Positions 1-21,800 of a stretch of DNA of 64,000 bases are shown here, one piece after another (positions within the stretch are counted from its first letter, which is position 1; each line of letters begins with the position of its first letter). The DNA lies in contig NC_092576.1 in the NCBI RefSeq assembly GCF_037975245.1, positions 37,228,611-37,292,610 on the forward strand, in the 5' to 3' direction. The notes under the pieces were generated by a model. The model ran no database searches. It was not told where the DNA came from and worked only from the letters and a program-made list of their open reading frames with translations. The DNA is from Apostichopus japonicus. Lineage: Eukaryota; Echinodermata; Holothuroidea; Aspidochirotida; Stichopodidae. The position numbers and the translations under genes were made by a program.

Positions 1-1
1 C

Positions 2-7615
<7,614 letters not shown>

Positions 7616-7913
7616 TCCTGTCTCTCGTGGTAAGACCGCCCTCGGTCAAGTCTCTTAAGTGTTCAGTGTTGTCACGATGTGAACCCTGACACCCGGTATA
7701 GGAAGTCACATGGATGTCACATGATTCACACAAGGTTATTAACTTGTTATAAGATAGAGGTTATGGACGCCGATCTTTTGATGGCAGTCTTCTGAAACAC
7801 TCAGAAGCCATGAGATGTGAGTGGCAGTATTCCAACCTATCCTTAATGCACTGTTTCTTATGATTGTGGTTATGCCATGTACTCTCTCTCCATAAGGGGT
7901 TTAAGCAAGGTGT

Positions 7914-7919
7914 AATAAA
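7914..7919 (+). promoter_or_regulatory. Candidate RP2 polyadenylation signal AATAAA
   Basis: First AATAAA after the RP2 stop, about 300 bases downstream. Another occurs near 9388, so a longer 3' UTR is possible. Confidence 0.45.
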
Positions 7920-9666
7920 ATGACCTATTAGCTCTATGGGATCTTGCAAAAAAGTTCTCGCGGCTGTGTTAAACACAAATGTTTGTTGTGAAGTGGCGAA
8001 ATGCCAAATTTGTCCAAAGTATTTTTTCATATTAAGTGTGAAATGGATGTTCTTTGTCAGTATCGAAGTGATGTGCACATCTTATATATATATATATTTT
8101 TTGGGGGGATGGGAGGGAGGAGGGGGGGGAATTTGTGTCATTTTCACTAAAACCTGAAAGGGGGGGACAGGTACATCTCATTGAAACAAAGGTAAAAATA
8201 TGGAGTGTAAATTTTCACAATCCCTGTTACCCTGTAAGAACAACTACAGTGTGAGAAATCAACACTACAGATAAATCTTTTCCTCCATTTAACAGAATTG
8301 TATACAAATTACATGTTTTGTTGTTTTTTTACGCAGAACGGCTTGTCGTGTTCTAAGCTGTGTAAATACTGGCTTTAAAAGCTCCTAAGCCTGGCCAATT
8401 TTTGGTTTTTCTTTTTTATTTATAGACTGTACTTTCATGTCATGTTTCCAACAGTGTAGTGGCAGTATGAGCACTATTAAATATATCTAGTGTCTATACG
8501 AATAGGAGTAGCCAGTACCGGGCTGGTATGAGCATTTGGAAAGTTGTCCCAACTGGCTGGCTATGAAATATGCCTGCATTAATATTCAACCAAAAATCAA
8601 CCGACCCATGATGTCTTGGTCTTGTAAGGTCCTGCTTTTGGGCAGTATCTTAACTTGGAAACTGAAAATAATGCTGACTGTGGTGTGTCTCATTTTCAGT
8701 AAGGTGTGTTGGATTTCTGTACCCAGCTAAATGTAGACACTGCCCTCCTTACCAATCCCCCCTACCTCCCACCCTCCACACCCCAACATATTTGTTGGAC
8801 ACAGGATGAGAAATACAGAACATATATGCATGTCAATTAACTGACCTGACCAGATCTCCATAAAAACTTATATCTAGATTTGGCAAACCTATTGTTGTGA
8901 TAAGAGGAACAAAGGATCAAAAGAACAAATTAGTCAAGTTGATCTGGAGTTAAATAATAGGTTTATTCTTTTTATGGCTACAACCACTGGCAAGTTCATA
9001 TTTTAACGTTTTGGAGGTTTGTGGATAGTGAAGTATTTTCCAGTACTTATGACAAAAAATTGCACAGTCTATATGTTGATGTAGAGTAAGGTTTATTGTG
9101 TGTAAGGATTCTCCATTTCAGGGAGTTATAAAGTTATTATATTTGTTTACCTTGTTAGATGAAGATAAAGTATGTAATTGTATTAATGTATATTCATAGA
9201 TTCATGTATATTTATGGATTAATGTATTCATGGATTAATGTATTCATGCGCAGTCATCTTGATTAGTATCACCTTGTTTACATGTTCCATCCCATATTTT
9301 GCACTATATACTTATTTAATTATTTATTTATTTTGTTTACTTGTAATCATATCGAGGCAGATCTATACAAAAATTGTATTTCATTTTAATAAAGGGTTAA
9401 AGTTGGTCATCTTTTCAAGGATAAATCAAATGCCATGCAAATAGCATAACACTTCTATTAATGTTGTTATGTAATATTTGATCAAACCAGATATGTTTGA
9501 TATGCTGCAAGTTACTTTTAATGGGTCAAGCACAGGTATGTCTCACCTATATATTTATGTCAGAGACATATCCCGAGCAGGGCTCAAATTTAACAAAATG
9601 GTACCGACTGTAAATTGCGGTCAATGCTTGATGAACTGCTCCTACACATCACTTGTTACAGATTGT
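7920..9666. other. RP2 3' flank, no gene seen
   Basis: AT-rich sequence with a short TA run and a G-rich tract near 8100-8170, and TTAATGTATTCATGG near-repeats at 9180-9250. No credible coding exon. It may contain distal RP2 3' UTR. Confidence 0.5.
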
Positions 9667-9976
9667 AATAAATAATAATATTAATAATCAGACGGTTATT
9701 TTTACGATGCTTAAGCAACCACGTACATGGGAGAAACCCGCCAAGGCTTATAGATTACAACTTTCACATAGGGTGGCTTACAATTCAACATTTTAACTCA
9801 AGTTTGGAATCTTTTTAAGAAAATCATATTAGATAGGAAAACCATAAATTGCTCTTGGATGCAAAACCCATGTTACAATGACCCGGCCCGGTATCGAACA
9901 CGGAACCTCCCGATTGCTTAGCCTGATTGCTTCAATTGCCACCGAGTTTATCCATCCACTCAGCCTCCGCACCGGT
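9667..9976 (-). mobile_element. tRNA-derived SINE (family 1), reverse copy
   Basis: Reverse-complement relative of 6311-6610. The ATT-rich tail is at 9667 and the tRNA-like head with inverted B and A boxes is at about 9885-9976. Confidence 0.85.
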
Positions 9977-11395
9977 AGTGCCTCTTTAAGCCTAGTTTGA
10001 GTGTTCCTCTCTTAGTGATCACATTCATGACAATTTGATTCCTTGAATCAGCGATCTGAGAACATACTTTAAATCAAAGTGTGGCAAAAATCAAAATAGT
10101 ATATTTTTCTGTTTTCTTTCATTCCTGTCCAAACTTTCTCTCACTTTGCAAAAACAAAAACTGCAAAGAACTAATAAAATGACTTGTAAGTTTCAATGTT
10201 GAGTTTCAATGTTGAGAATTTACCCAGCTGCTATTTTGAAAGCTGAGTAGTTTTTGTGGTGGTCTGCCATTTCAATAGAAATCCCAAAATATTGATAACT
10301 TTACCCCAAAAACATAAATTAAAAAGATCTTGCCCCTATCTGGTTCTACATTTCAGATAGGATCGGTAGTTATCCTGAGTTTGCATTTCAAAGTTTACTG
10401 CATTTCTACATTTGGTTATAACGTGTTATTCAGTCAAGTGATTTGACACCCCCCCTCCCCGCCCTCAGTCGAACTTAGATATCATATACCTGGTTGCAGG
10501 CATTTGGTTGCTCTTAAGTTACAAAGTTATTGACTAAATTTTCTACACTACAACAAATTTTTATTACTGAAAATTTACTGTTCGTTTCAATGATTAATCC
10601 TTAGCGTTTATCCAGCAATTTTCATCTTTCCCTTATTATCCCTAAATGGTGAACTGCAAATCCAGTACTGGTATCACCTCAACATTTATCCCCAAAACTT
10701 GTGATTCCTTTTTAAACCCTTAAATCTGAAAATTTTGCTCTTGTTCCAGTTGACCAAAAATTTAATCTTCGAAAACTTAAAGCAAGAAATTGGAATCGCT
10801 TTCATGAAGTAGCTAAAAATTGATCTTTTCCAATCATCATTTGGCAAGGTTTTGATATTTTGTCGAGTTTCATATTTGACGTAGAGATCTTGTGTTCCGT
10901 TTTTGCTTACCACCTTCCATTGCATCACCAATCTGAGTGAAACAACAGATGGATTAGTAAGATTAGTCACATTTGTTAATCCCATAGTTTCTCATTCCCA
11001 CTGACATGACTGAGTTGTCTACTCTTTTTTGAAGAATATATGATGTAACAATGAGAAGAGTGTCTTTCATTACTTTCTTTACAAAGAATTTTTTCTTTTC
11101 TCTCTTTCTTCTATCCCTGTTTTCTGTTGAAAACAAAAACTAGGAAATATTCTAATTTTTGACTTCATTTTTTTTCTTTTTTTGTTGGGGGGGGGGGGGT
11201 GGCCTAGCTAGGTTAAAAATTATGAAATAAGTAACTAATAATTGTTGGTATATCAGTTTATTGTGGGTGGCTTAGCAAGATCAGAAGTTATTAAATTAGT
11301 AGTTAATAATTTTTGATATCTCAGTTTATTGCGATATTATCACATTTCATGATATTGCAGCATTTACGAGTGATTAACTAACAATGTTTAACTTT
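9977..11395. other. Intergenic sequence, no gene recognised
   Basis: AT-rich. One 99-codon minus-strand frame at 10686-10985 shows no recognisable motif and no exon signals. A poly-G run lies near 11186. Confidence 0.5.
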
Positions 11396-11399
11396 TGAT

Positions 11400-13085
11400 A
11401 TCATCACTGATGAATGGAACACTCTTTATAAGTACAGAACACTAACAATATATTGCTACATAGCAGACACTACTTCCATGTGATGTTACTTTGTGTGTCA
11501 TTAGTGGTGACACTAACAATGTTTTACTATCATGTTATGTATCATCACTGATGAAGGGAACACTCTTTATTACTACAGAACACTAACAATATATTGCTAC
11601 ATAGCAGACACTACTATCATGTTATGTTACTTTGTGTGTCATTAGTGGTGACACTAGCAGTGTTATACTATCATGTTATGTATCATCACTGATGAAGGGA
11701 ACACTTGTTATAAGTACAGAACACTAACAATGTATTGCTACATAGCAGACACTACTACCATATGATGTTACTTTGTGCGTCAGTATTGGTGACACTAGCA
11801 GTGTTATACTATCATGTTATGTATCATCACTGATGAAGGGAACACTCTTTATTACTACAGAACACTAATAATATATTGCTACATAGCAGACACTACTATC
11901 ATGTTATGTTACTTTGTGTGTCATTAGTGGTGACACTAGCAGTGTTATACTATCATGTTATGTATCATCACTGATGAAGGGAACACTCTTTATTACTACA
12001 GAACACTAATAATATATTGCTACATAGCAGACACTACTATCATGTTATGTTACTTTGTGTGTCATTAGTGGTGACACTAGCAGTGTTATACTATCATGTT
12101 ATGTATCATCACTGATGAAGGGAACACTTGTTATAAGTACAGAACACTAACAATGTATTGCTACATAGCAGACACTACTACCATATGATGTTACTTTGTG
12201 CGTCAGTATTGGTGACACTAGCAGTGTTATACTATCATGTTATGTATCATCACTAATGAAGGGAACACTCTTTATTACTACAGAACACTAATAATATATT
12301 GCTATATAGCAGACACTACTATCATGTTATGTTACTTTGTGTGTCATTAGTGGTGACACTAGCAGTGTTATACTATCATGTTATGTATCATCACTAATGA
12401 AGGGAACACTCTTTATTACTACAGAACACTAATAATATATTGCTACATAGCAGACACTACTATCATGTTATGTTACTTTGTGTGTCATTAGTGGTGACAC
12501 TAGCAGTGTTATACTATCATGTTATGTATCATCACTGATGAAGGGAACACTTGTTATAAGTACAGAACACTAACAATGTATTGCTACATAGCAGACACTA
12601 CTACCATATGATGTTACTTTGTGCGTCAGTATTGGTGACACTAGCAGTGTTATACTATCATGTTATGTATCATCACTAATGAAGGGAACACTCTTTATTA
12701 CTACAGAACACTAATAATATATTGCTATATAGCAGACACTACTACCATGTGATGTTACTTTGTGTGTCATTAGTGGTGACACTAGCAGTGTTTTACTACC
12801 ATGTCATATTCATCACTGATGAATGGAACACTCTTTATTACTACAGAACACTAACAATATATTGCTACATAGCAGACACTACTTCCATATGATGTTACTT
12901 TGTGTGTCATTAGTGGTGACACTAGCAGTGTTTTACTACCATGTCATATATCATCACTGATTAAGGGAACACTCTTTATAACTACAGAACACTAAGAATA
13001 TATTGCTACATAGTTGACACTACTATCATGTGATGTTACTTTGTGTGTCAGTATTGGTGACACTAGCAGTGTTTTACTATCATGT
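11400..13085. repeat. 141-bp satellite array, 12 units, 423-bp higher-order period
   Basis: TCATCACTGATGAA-type unit starts fall at 11401, 11542, 11683, 11824, 11965, 12106, 12247, 12388, 12529, 12670, 12810 and 12951, a 141-bp step with one 140-bp step. Units starting at 11683, 12106 and 12529 share private variants (CTTGTTATAAGTAC, GTGCGTCAGTATTGG), giving a 3-unit higher-order repeat. The edge units are most diverged. Intergenic, between RP2 and the next gene. Confidence 0.95.
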
Positions 13086-14446
13086 TATGTTATGGTCTCT
13101 GGTGCAACACTATGCTACAGCAATTGTACAGGGTTGTACTGGTTTTTTTCTGTTTATTTCATGACTGTTTTTTGTTTGGTTTTTACATTAGCCTCATGTT
13201 AACTGATGATGTAACTTTGTATATAATGTATGTTAGGCAGCCTATTGTACTTACAACAAAAAGGCAAATTATCATTCCTTTCGTTTTCCTGGGCACTTAG
13301 TGGAATGCGATTCTTATTGTCTCTATCAGTTTTGTGTTTGTTGCTTGTATATATACAGATCTAGTATTGAAATAGTGCAAATAAAACGACCTTGATATTT
13401 GTAAACAAAAACCTTTCAGAATTATCCTTATATTGTTTAGTATTGTGTGACTGGGATGACATACAGTGTGTACTTGAGTGAATTTTGAAGGTTACAAAGC
13501 ATTACAAGTAGTTTGTTACAAACAGTGCAGTAGTTCATATGTAAACTCTCTCCAAAGTAATGAAGACCTGTTTGAATCAAACCTCTTTTTATTATTATAC
13601 TCAGAGTAATAGGGAGCAGGGTGTCAATACTTCGCACCCTTCCATACTTCCGTGATCGGTAGTATACGTATCCTAGACAATTGCAGCCAGCCGAGCATGT
13701 GACACTGTTGCTAAGCGAGGTGGCATCAGCTTATTATATTCACAACATTACAACATTGGTGAATGCAGTTTCCTTCCAAACTAGGACAGAGCTAAACCAT
13801 TCCTTGCAATCCACACCACAACAACTACCTAATCCTAACCTAGATCAACCACTGAGGCCTTCTCCTTCATTCCTCATAATATGTTACAAGGCTTGTATCT
13901 CTTCGGGGATAATCTTGTAAAAGAAGGAAAACATATTATAATGATTGTATGACGCATTGTTCCCGATTACCTTCACGTTGGCTGCCTTCGAAACTCAGTT
14001 TGTTTAGAAAACGCTTTCTTAGTTCTTCCAGTGTAGAGACCGCAGAAGTCACTTCTCCATTGGTCGAAAGTATTGCGGATGTCAGCCATAGAGGGCGGGC
14101 TCCTTAAACTTTCGCGGATTTTGATCTACTTTCACAAATTTCTCCAATAACATTAGACTAACAGGTAAAAGTTTCCAAGCGAGTGCTGTCTGGTGGGTAA
14201 GAACAAAAATTAAGCGACTTTTCTCAGTTCATTAGGAAAGTTATTAAAGTAGTCGAGTTTAGAACATAATAAGATGTTTGTGCTGTCTAAATAAATGTCG
14301 ATAGTCTTCGTTCATAAAGCAGACGATAAGTCAGCTCTCGTAGGCCTAGGTACAGTAACCAAGGCTGTATACCCAGTTGTATCATAACGTTATGCGTACC
14401 AGGAAGGCCTAGCCTAAGCCTGTGGGCTTCGCAAAGCTAAGCTAGT
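13086..14446. other. Intergenic sequence and possible promoter region
   Basis: No supported exon. From about 13950 the sequence is less AT-rich, with CpG-containing stretches near 14040-14110. It could hold the start of the downstream gene, but I see no decisive core-promoter motif. Confidence 0.35.
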
Positions 14447-14455
14447 TTAACTTAT

Positions 14456-14739
14456 GGCCGTGGCTATTCTTACGACAAGTCGTAACAATTATTTATAAAC
14501 TATTCTTACGACAAAGGCGAATTCAAGCGCAGTAAAGTAAATAAAGCAACTGCGCATGTATGTAGTAGGGGTAACCCTAACTTTAACCCTAAACCCCAAT
14601 CCTAACCAGTAACACTAACCCTAACCGGAAATTATTGTTACTCCTGGTCAGAAAAAATAGTACTCCTCTCATAAAATAGCAACTGCGCATGCGTAATCGG
14701 AAATTATTCTTACGAACAGCCGTAAGAATAGCCACTTTG
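14456..14739. mobile_element. 284-bp MITE with 8-9 bp target duplication and telomere-like core
   Basis: Ends are inverted: GTGGCTATTCTTACG (from 14460) and CGTAAGAATAGCCAC (14721-14735). TTAACTTAT occurs on both sides (14447-14455 and 14740-14748), fitting a hAT-like 8-bp duplication. The interior has several CCCTAA/CCTAACC motifs and two copies of CAACTGCGCATG. Confidence 0.8.
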
Positions 14740-15767
14740 TTAACTTATACATACATGTATCCTTCTGGGCCCACTTCTACAGTAGGATGGTGACTTCGAA
14801 GTTCGGCCACTTAAGACTTAAAACACCCCAAAACTAAATCTTCTGGTATAAATCATTTGAAAATATACTTCATATGGTTGGAGAATTTTGTTATAGTACG
14901 ATACACGGCCAAACTTTCTTTCCTGCAAACTGTTTTCACGTTGTTTTCCAAGTAGATTCTTCGTGATTGTGGAACTGGTATTTCTTGCTAGAGTATTGCG
15001 AAGTTCGGACACGCAACCCACAGTGTGGCGCTGGTAAAAATTGGTGGCGCTGTTGCTCTTTCAGTAATTATAACAGACTTCATAGATCTTCGTCATTTTA
15101 TTGACAAATATGTAAGTAATTTCTTGCACACGGGTCATTTTGGAGAGAAAATAACTGTAGCTTCGTACTTTTTGGTGAAATTTGGCTCTTCCTGTAGGTT
15201 TTCATGGTGAAAATCGTGTATTTCTTAGGGTGCCCGAACTTCGCAGTATGGCGAACTTCGCAATACTGACTATACTACTAGCCTACTACTAATTGAACAT
15301 GTAGGCTACGCTAAGATTTAGCTTGTTAAATAAGTTTGGACGAGGCATATATACTGGCCTTAACAACAGGCTCAAGTGGCCTTTCACTAGTTTTAAGTTT
15401 TAGTATACAACTAGGCTATGGTCGTAATTTATAGATCATTGTATTTCACAGGGAACACCATTCTTGATTGGCACTGATGTATATTTTGTTTTGATGGTAA
15501 GCCAAGGCATAGGCCAGCACTTAAATTACTGAAAGGGTTGTTCATAACACACAGTGTATGTCACTAGGACTAGGCTCTCTTCATGTTTGAAGATTATTAA
15601 AGTTATGTAGATTACTTGTATGATTCTGTTGTTATTAAACTATTTCTTCATCATTTTCAGTTTCATCCAGTCACTGACAGTGATTAATTTTAAAGTTGGT
15701 CTTTTCCAAATTCTACAGTAAAATTAAAGACAAGTAACCTATGGCCCTACTGGTTTAAAATACATGT

Positions 15768-15807
15768 ATGGGGAAGAAGACTCCTAAAGACACAAGCCAA
15801 TCAGATA
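15768..15807 (+). CDS. Repeat-protein gene, first coding exon
   Basis: ATG at 15768-15770 reads MGKKTPKDTSQSD and ends in phase 1 at donor gata|gtaagt. It joins in frame to 18526. Sequence upstream has acceptor-like tttcag (15660) and tctacag (15718), so 5' UTR splicing is likely. Confidence 0.6.
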
Positions 15808-18800
15808 GTAAGTTTATGTTGAATAGTAAAAGCCTCATAATTGACGCACCTTTGTAATTGACGCACTTTCAGTTATTATTAGCAACGATCAGCAGGCAAC
15901 TTAAACTTTATACAGCGAAGCAGTGTTACATATTCCATGAGTTTGAATCCCTTTCAGGTATGTGCTGATCAAATTGTATGTTTTTTTTAGCTTTTTAACA
16001 TCCTCCTCCCAGTTTAGCAAGTATTTTGGCATTTGAAAATCTTACTCCCTAAAAGTATTCAAAATTACCTCAACATGATAACACTACTCTCTGGGACCTG
16101 ACCTGTCTGAGCTTATGGCTCAGAGGATAGCAAACAGCATCTAAAGTCAGTGAATGTATAATAAGGCCTACACTACAATTAGTTTATCGACGAATGTGTC
16201 AATTTAGGGGTATGAAAGAACTTAACACAGCAGACATTTTGTGGTCAAATTCTTCTCAATTGTATGTTGTGTATGCACAGAACAATACATATTTTGAGAT
16301 CATTGGATTCCTGAGGAACAACACATATGAAAAAATGCATACAGTTGAGTGATTTGGAATTTTTTCTTGATAGACATCGTTGATCAAATCCTTAAGTGTG
16401 TCAACTATGAGCCCACCATGCAATACAGTTGTCTTGGGCAAATTTATTATAAGTCTACTCATGTTGAATTGGAAGCCACTCCACCCTTGCCCCCCCCCCC
16501 CCCCCCACACATCCATGCATAACCTCTTGTCATAAAAATAACTGCCTCTGCACAGCCTGAACTTAACTTTGGTGATCTTCCTAGCCTGAAATCTATAGAA
16601 TGGATAGGCTAGATACCAATAGTTACAAATAGCCAATGTTCCAACTGATATTAACTGTATTAGCAATGCTCGATCTGGTCAGCCGCTTTTAACCATCAAA
16701 AGTAGATGGCTTCCCTTGGTACAGAAATAATGTCATGCTTGATTTAAATTACATTGCATGTGTAAACACTGCAGTCTTATCAGTACTTACTAAGCATGGA
16801 ATTGTGATGGTCGAATAGGTTTTTGATTTATAAGCTCACAAATAGAGTTGCATGTCATGCATACATGTTCATTTGACTTAATTCTCCTATACAAGGCAAC
16901 AAGAACAGACACAACCTAACCAATGGAATGTGTATTAGTTAGTCTTATTGATCTAATGGTTGTTTGTACTTTGTTTACATTATGCTATATTTTGCAGCCA
17001 TTGAATTTAAAATTTTGATGAGTGTAGCGTTTAGCTTATTACACTCTTATTTAGAACACTAATATTCGATGAGGCATGATACAGACAATCAATGTGGTAT
17101 AAAGCCAGGGGACGGGCCGAGGGTCCCACCAGCATTTACTAAAATATAGTATACGTGTGCATCGGACAGATCGACAAGTATGCATTGAAAAATGGGCAGA
17201 TGCACGTTTCGGAGCCTTGGTAAATATTGGGGGGGCTTATCATGCATTTGCCCCCTCAACTTTTTCATTGGGGGGCTTAGCCCCCCAAGCCCCCCCCCCC
17301 CCCCGGTTCCGCCGCCACTGGTCATTGTGTAGGTTTTTGCATTATAAGCTCACAAATAGAGCTGCAGGTCATGCAAACATGTTCATTTGACTTAATTCTC
17401 CTATACAAGGCAACAAGAACAGACATAACTTTATTAATTGAATTTGCATTAGTTTGTCTTATTGATCTAATTAATGGTTATTTGTAGTTGTTTAAATTTT
17501 GCTTTGTTTTGCATGGATCCATTGCATAACAATTGGATCCATTGCATTACATTAGTGGAGTGTTAGCTCAGTGGTTAAGGCCGGTGCCTTTCAATCATAA
17601 GGTCCCCGGTTCAAGTCACTCCCAGATTAATGTATGTCGTCCAGTTACAGAGATGTTGACAATTGACAATACATAATCATGGACGTTAAATAAGAATGTG
17701 AGAGACTGACTTCGGTCAGCTTGCTGCTTTGATAAGCCAATGATGGCTTCTTCGCGAGTTCCTGCTTGCAGGGGGATCTAATATACATACATACACACAC
17801 ACAATTGGCTAATTGCAAGATGTAATAAAGTATGGTTGGCTCTCCTCGGTCACAGAGGGTTGTTTCTGTGGTCAGATAACAACTAAACAATTGAAATCCT
17901 CCCTTTAGTATGACTGCCGTTCATTTTACTCCACTGGCAACTTCTGCACCTTTCAAGGGTTATTAGTCTGGTACATTAGCCTGTGTGTTACGTAGTCAAT
18001 TCGCCAAGCCTAGCGAAGGGAACAAGCATGGAAAAGTCTCTTCCTCGGCTCAAATATCATCCGATCTTCTGCAAGAGCCTATTCAATGCCAGAGGCAGGT
18101 AAACTGTTATGGCAGTGGTACTAAAGGGAATATTTTCAAATGAGTTATAGTTTGATCTTCAATTTGAATCTTAAGTTGTCCAAAGGTGCATTTGGTTGTT
18201 CATTATTTAATCTAATCTATCAGATACTATCAATGGGATTTTATTTGATCAAACTAGAAACACTCTCAAAGTAATTATTATGCCAAATACCTTCACTTTT
18301 TAAGATCCCAAAGTTTACAGGTTACAGGCCCATCTTAAATTGTGTACAGTATATATATATTATTTTCTTTTTTTTTCGTTTTGTAAAGACCGGTCAAAGT
18401 TTACCCACCAATTGAGTCACTCATTTTACCCAGTTCCATTGTATTCAGGTATCCTATAGGTGGCCTGAAAAAGGTAAATATTGACCAATTGTATTTTAGT
18501 GCTTTTATAATCACTTTCATTGCAGTTCATAAAGACACAGAGGCTGCCTGGAAGTACAGAATATTCTTTGAATATGATGATGACAAAGCATCTGATAATA
18601 TGGTGAGGAGGGAGAGGAGAAAAGAGACAGGGATATCATCTCCAGATGTGAGGAAGAAAAGTCAGAAAATAAAGAGAAAGTATTACCTCCAGTAAGTATC
18701 CAAATGTGTGAGAGATACAAACAATGTCATCTGAGACGTAGGGTTAAAGGGGAGCAATACCGCATGCTTGACTCTCTATATACTTTAAAGGGTGTTAAGA

Positions 18801-21800
18801 CTCGCGCAAAAAGAAACGTCTAATGCCAGTAATTTGACCTAGTTTCAATTGATATTTTATAACTGAATTGTTAAACACCACCATAGATCCCAGAAAATTC
18901 ACACACACAGCTTGCTACGGTTGGTAATTAGACACTAGTGTACAGTCAGTATATACAGCTGCGGTCAATACCCACAACACAGTGTACATAACAGCATTGG
19001 ACATCTCAGGTCCAGATAAAAGATAACAAGGTATCACGTTTCATTACTGTCTGCATTTTGTAGCGACAAGAAGAAACCTTCACTTGCAAGCAAAGGAAAA
19101 TTAACTTTTTCAGATGGCCGCACACGGTTTGGGGCGAGTCTTCAATGTACTATGGTTGTGATGGACATTGAACAATACACTATTTAGGCCTAGGCTACAT
19201 CTCGTCTGTATACGTAACTCAAAACTGAACGCATTTAGCTCCATGATGACTTAAGATATTAATCTTAGAGGCAAGTCTGACCCTGCCGAGATGCATCGTG
19301 GGTAATTTTCACAAGAACATGGCAGCTTGCAGAGAGCGTGGGTAGGATTTCATAAAAAGCTTGTGTTTCTCTAGGTATAGAGTTTTAATACTATCAAATG
19401 GTATCCTTGTGATTGTAGATATATATTTGATTGTTGGGCCCTGCTTAAGGGGCTCTACAACAGTTTCCACTTTCCAATAAGTATCCAATGTGTAAGATAT
19501 ACCACACAATGTCATGTGCAACTTTGAAAGAGGGTTTAAAGGCAAAGTATCACTTTTCAGTTAGTATCCAATGTGTAAGAGATACAAACAAAGTCATTTA
19601 AAACATATATAGTGGAGGTGAGGGGAACCCATTGTTATTCTTGAAATATATATTAGGTATATATCGGTGCGGGAAAAAGGCACTTGCATGAATGCAAACA
19701 AAGTACAGGTATGCATGAAATTAAAACAAAATATATAATGCAAATGAGGTGTGGAAAGAAGAGCTGAAATAATATTGTAAACTGTGTACTCTGGTCTTGA
19801 GATGTAAAATAAGGTTAACTGTTTTTTTTTTTTTGAGAGGGTGGGGGGGGGGTGGATTTGCTGTAAAAGGGAAAAGTTGAAAGTTCATAAGATTTGCATT
19901 TTATGGGGTTGATTTGACGGAAGGTTCAAAAATTTATAATTCTGTTTTCATTACCATTTTTAAAGGAACAGCTTAAAGTGATAATTTGTACTTTGTTATG
20001 TTTTGAAGATACTGATCAAAGTTCATAACTTAATTTTTATTAATTTGGGATTTGAAGAAAAAGTTTAAAAAAGAAATTGGAATTTGATGAAGATAGAAAT
20101 ATTAAAGTTATGAATATTACTTTCAGATTTATTGGCTTCAGTGGAGAGCTCACACTTGATAATAGCATATTTTTGTAATTTTTTTGATTTGATTTGATTT
20201 AAAGGGAAACTTCTCCATCTGATAATTCAGACAGCCAGTATGGAGAGTCACAGTGTAAAATCCACTGTCGTTGTCGGTTAGAGGAAGATGAAGACCATTA
20301 TCAGGGAGTACAATATCACCATTCTCTCGCAAGAGAGAGGAAAAGGAAAACGAGATTGAGAAGGCAACGACGAAGAGAGCGAATCCAACAAAATAGCAAA
20401 CAGGTGAGATATGAGACTTACCAGAATTTGTAAGATATAAATGAAGAATCTATGTTAGAAGGCAAAATTGTTGTCCTAACGTGTTTTTAATAACAATTAA
20501 TAAAAATGTAAACGTAAATTATAACTCTATAGCTGTGTGTGTTAGGTTCCTCACTGGAGGCAAAGGAACCCATACGCAGTTAGGATTGTGTGCACTTGTT
20601 TTGTATTCTGACTGAGGACTTGAACAAAAGAATTCCAGGTCCTTGGATGTGATTTCTAAAGAATCACCACGTCCTCTTTGAAGAATTATATTGTTACAGG
20701 GTATTGTTTAGCCGGTTGAGGTACGTGGATTTGAACAAAAAAAAACAAGTGGATTCCTCGGTGTGAATGTAAAAAACACTTGAGTGTGTGTGTGTGTGTT
20801 TATGTCTACATCTGTGACACTTGCTTGGGTCAGGTCTACATCTGTGACACTTGCTGGGATCCATGATAACTCAACAACGGAGTGATGAATATTAGTCCTA
20901 CTTGCTGTGTAGATGTATTATAGTGAGAAGGTGAACTCAATTGTTGTTGGTGCTGACCTGATGATTTGAGACTCACTCCACTGATGACACATATACTCGG
21001 GGAATATTTTATCTGGTGTCTGATAGCAAAAAGCGATAGCAAGTGAACAAACTGCTATACTGATTGTAAGATATAGATCAATTACACTGCAGTAGCTATT
21101 GCAAGTCCATTATTACGAGAAATAAAATATGCACACCTGAATAAAAATGCTACATAAAATTTGACACTTACATTGTTATTCCCTGATTCGTAACATGGAA
21201 TTTTTTATCCTGTATTGCTTTTCAAAATGCTATGCAAAATTATCAAGTTGCTATACAAGTCCAGAGATGTATAGCAGATTCTTATGTTTAACACAGTAGA
21301 CATAGTATTTTAATGAGATTTAAAATACAGTGCATTAAAAACTGCCACACAATATTTGAACAGTTAATTATTCCCTGTGTGAGTGGGAAGACATGATGGT
21401 GGGGGAGGGGGTGGGGGGTGGGGAATCAGAGATAATACTATAATAAGAGAAACTGACATCAATTGGTATTAATGGTAGTATTTTGAGACTTTTGTTCCAA
21501 TTAAGGAAATTTGTTGACTTTTTTTTTATCTTTGCAGAGTGAAAATGCTGATAGATCTGACTTCAGAAGACACATGAAAAAAGTACAAGAGATAACATCA
21601 GTAAGTATGGATCTACTATCTAAGCCATTATGGGCATTAAAGGCATCTGTACTAGTGATCATATTGTCAGTGTAGGTCTACTTTCTAAGCCATCACGTAC
21701 ATTAAAGGCATCTGTACCAATGACAACATCAGTAAGTACCATCATGGACATTCAAGGCATATGTACTACTGAAACAAAGTGTCATTGTTGATATACAATC

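Noticed and set aside
10686-10985. 99-codon minus-strand ORF
   Set aside because: No recognisable motif, no exon signals and AT-rich composition; length is within chance for this sequence.
11400-13085. CRISPR-like regular spacing
   Set aside because: Units are contiguous satellite repeats without unique spacers, in an animal genome.
17556-17630. A functional tRNA gene
   Set aside because: A and B boxes are present, but the head lacks a clear acceptor stem and continues into a SINE body found elsewhere in the window.
17996-18098. Possible extra exon (MEKSLPRLKYHPIF...) before exon 18526
   Set aside because: With the upstream phase it leaves in phase 2, while 18526 needs phase 1; 15807 joins 18526 directly in frame.
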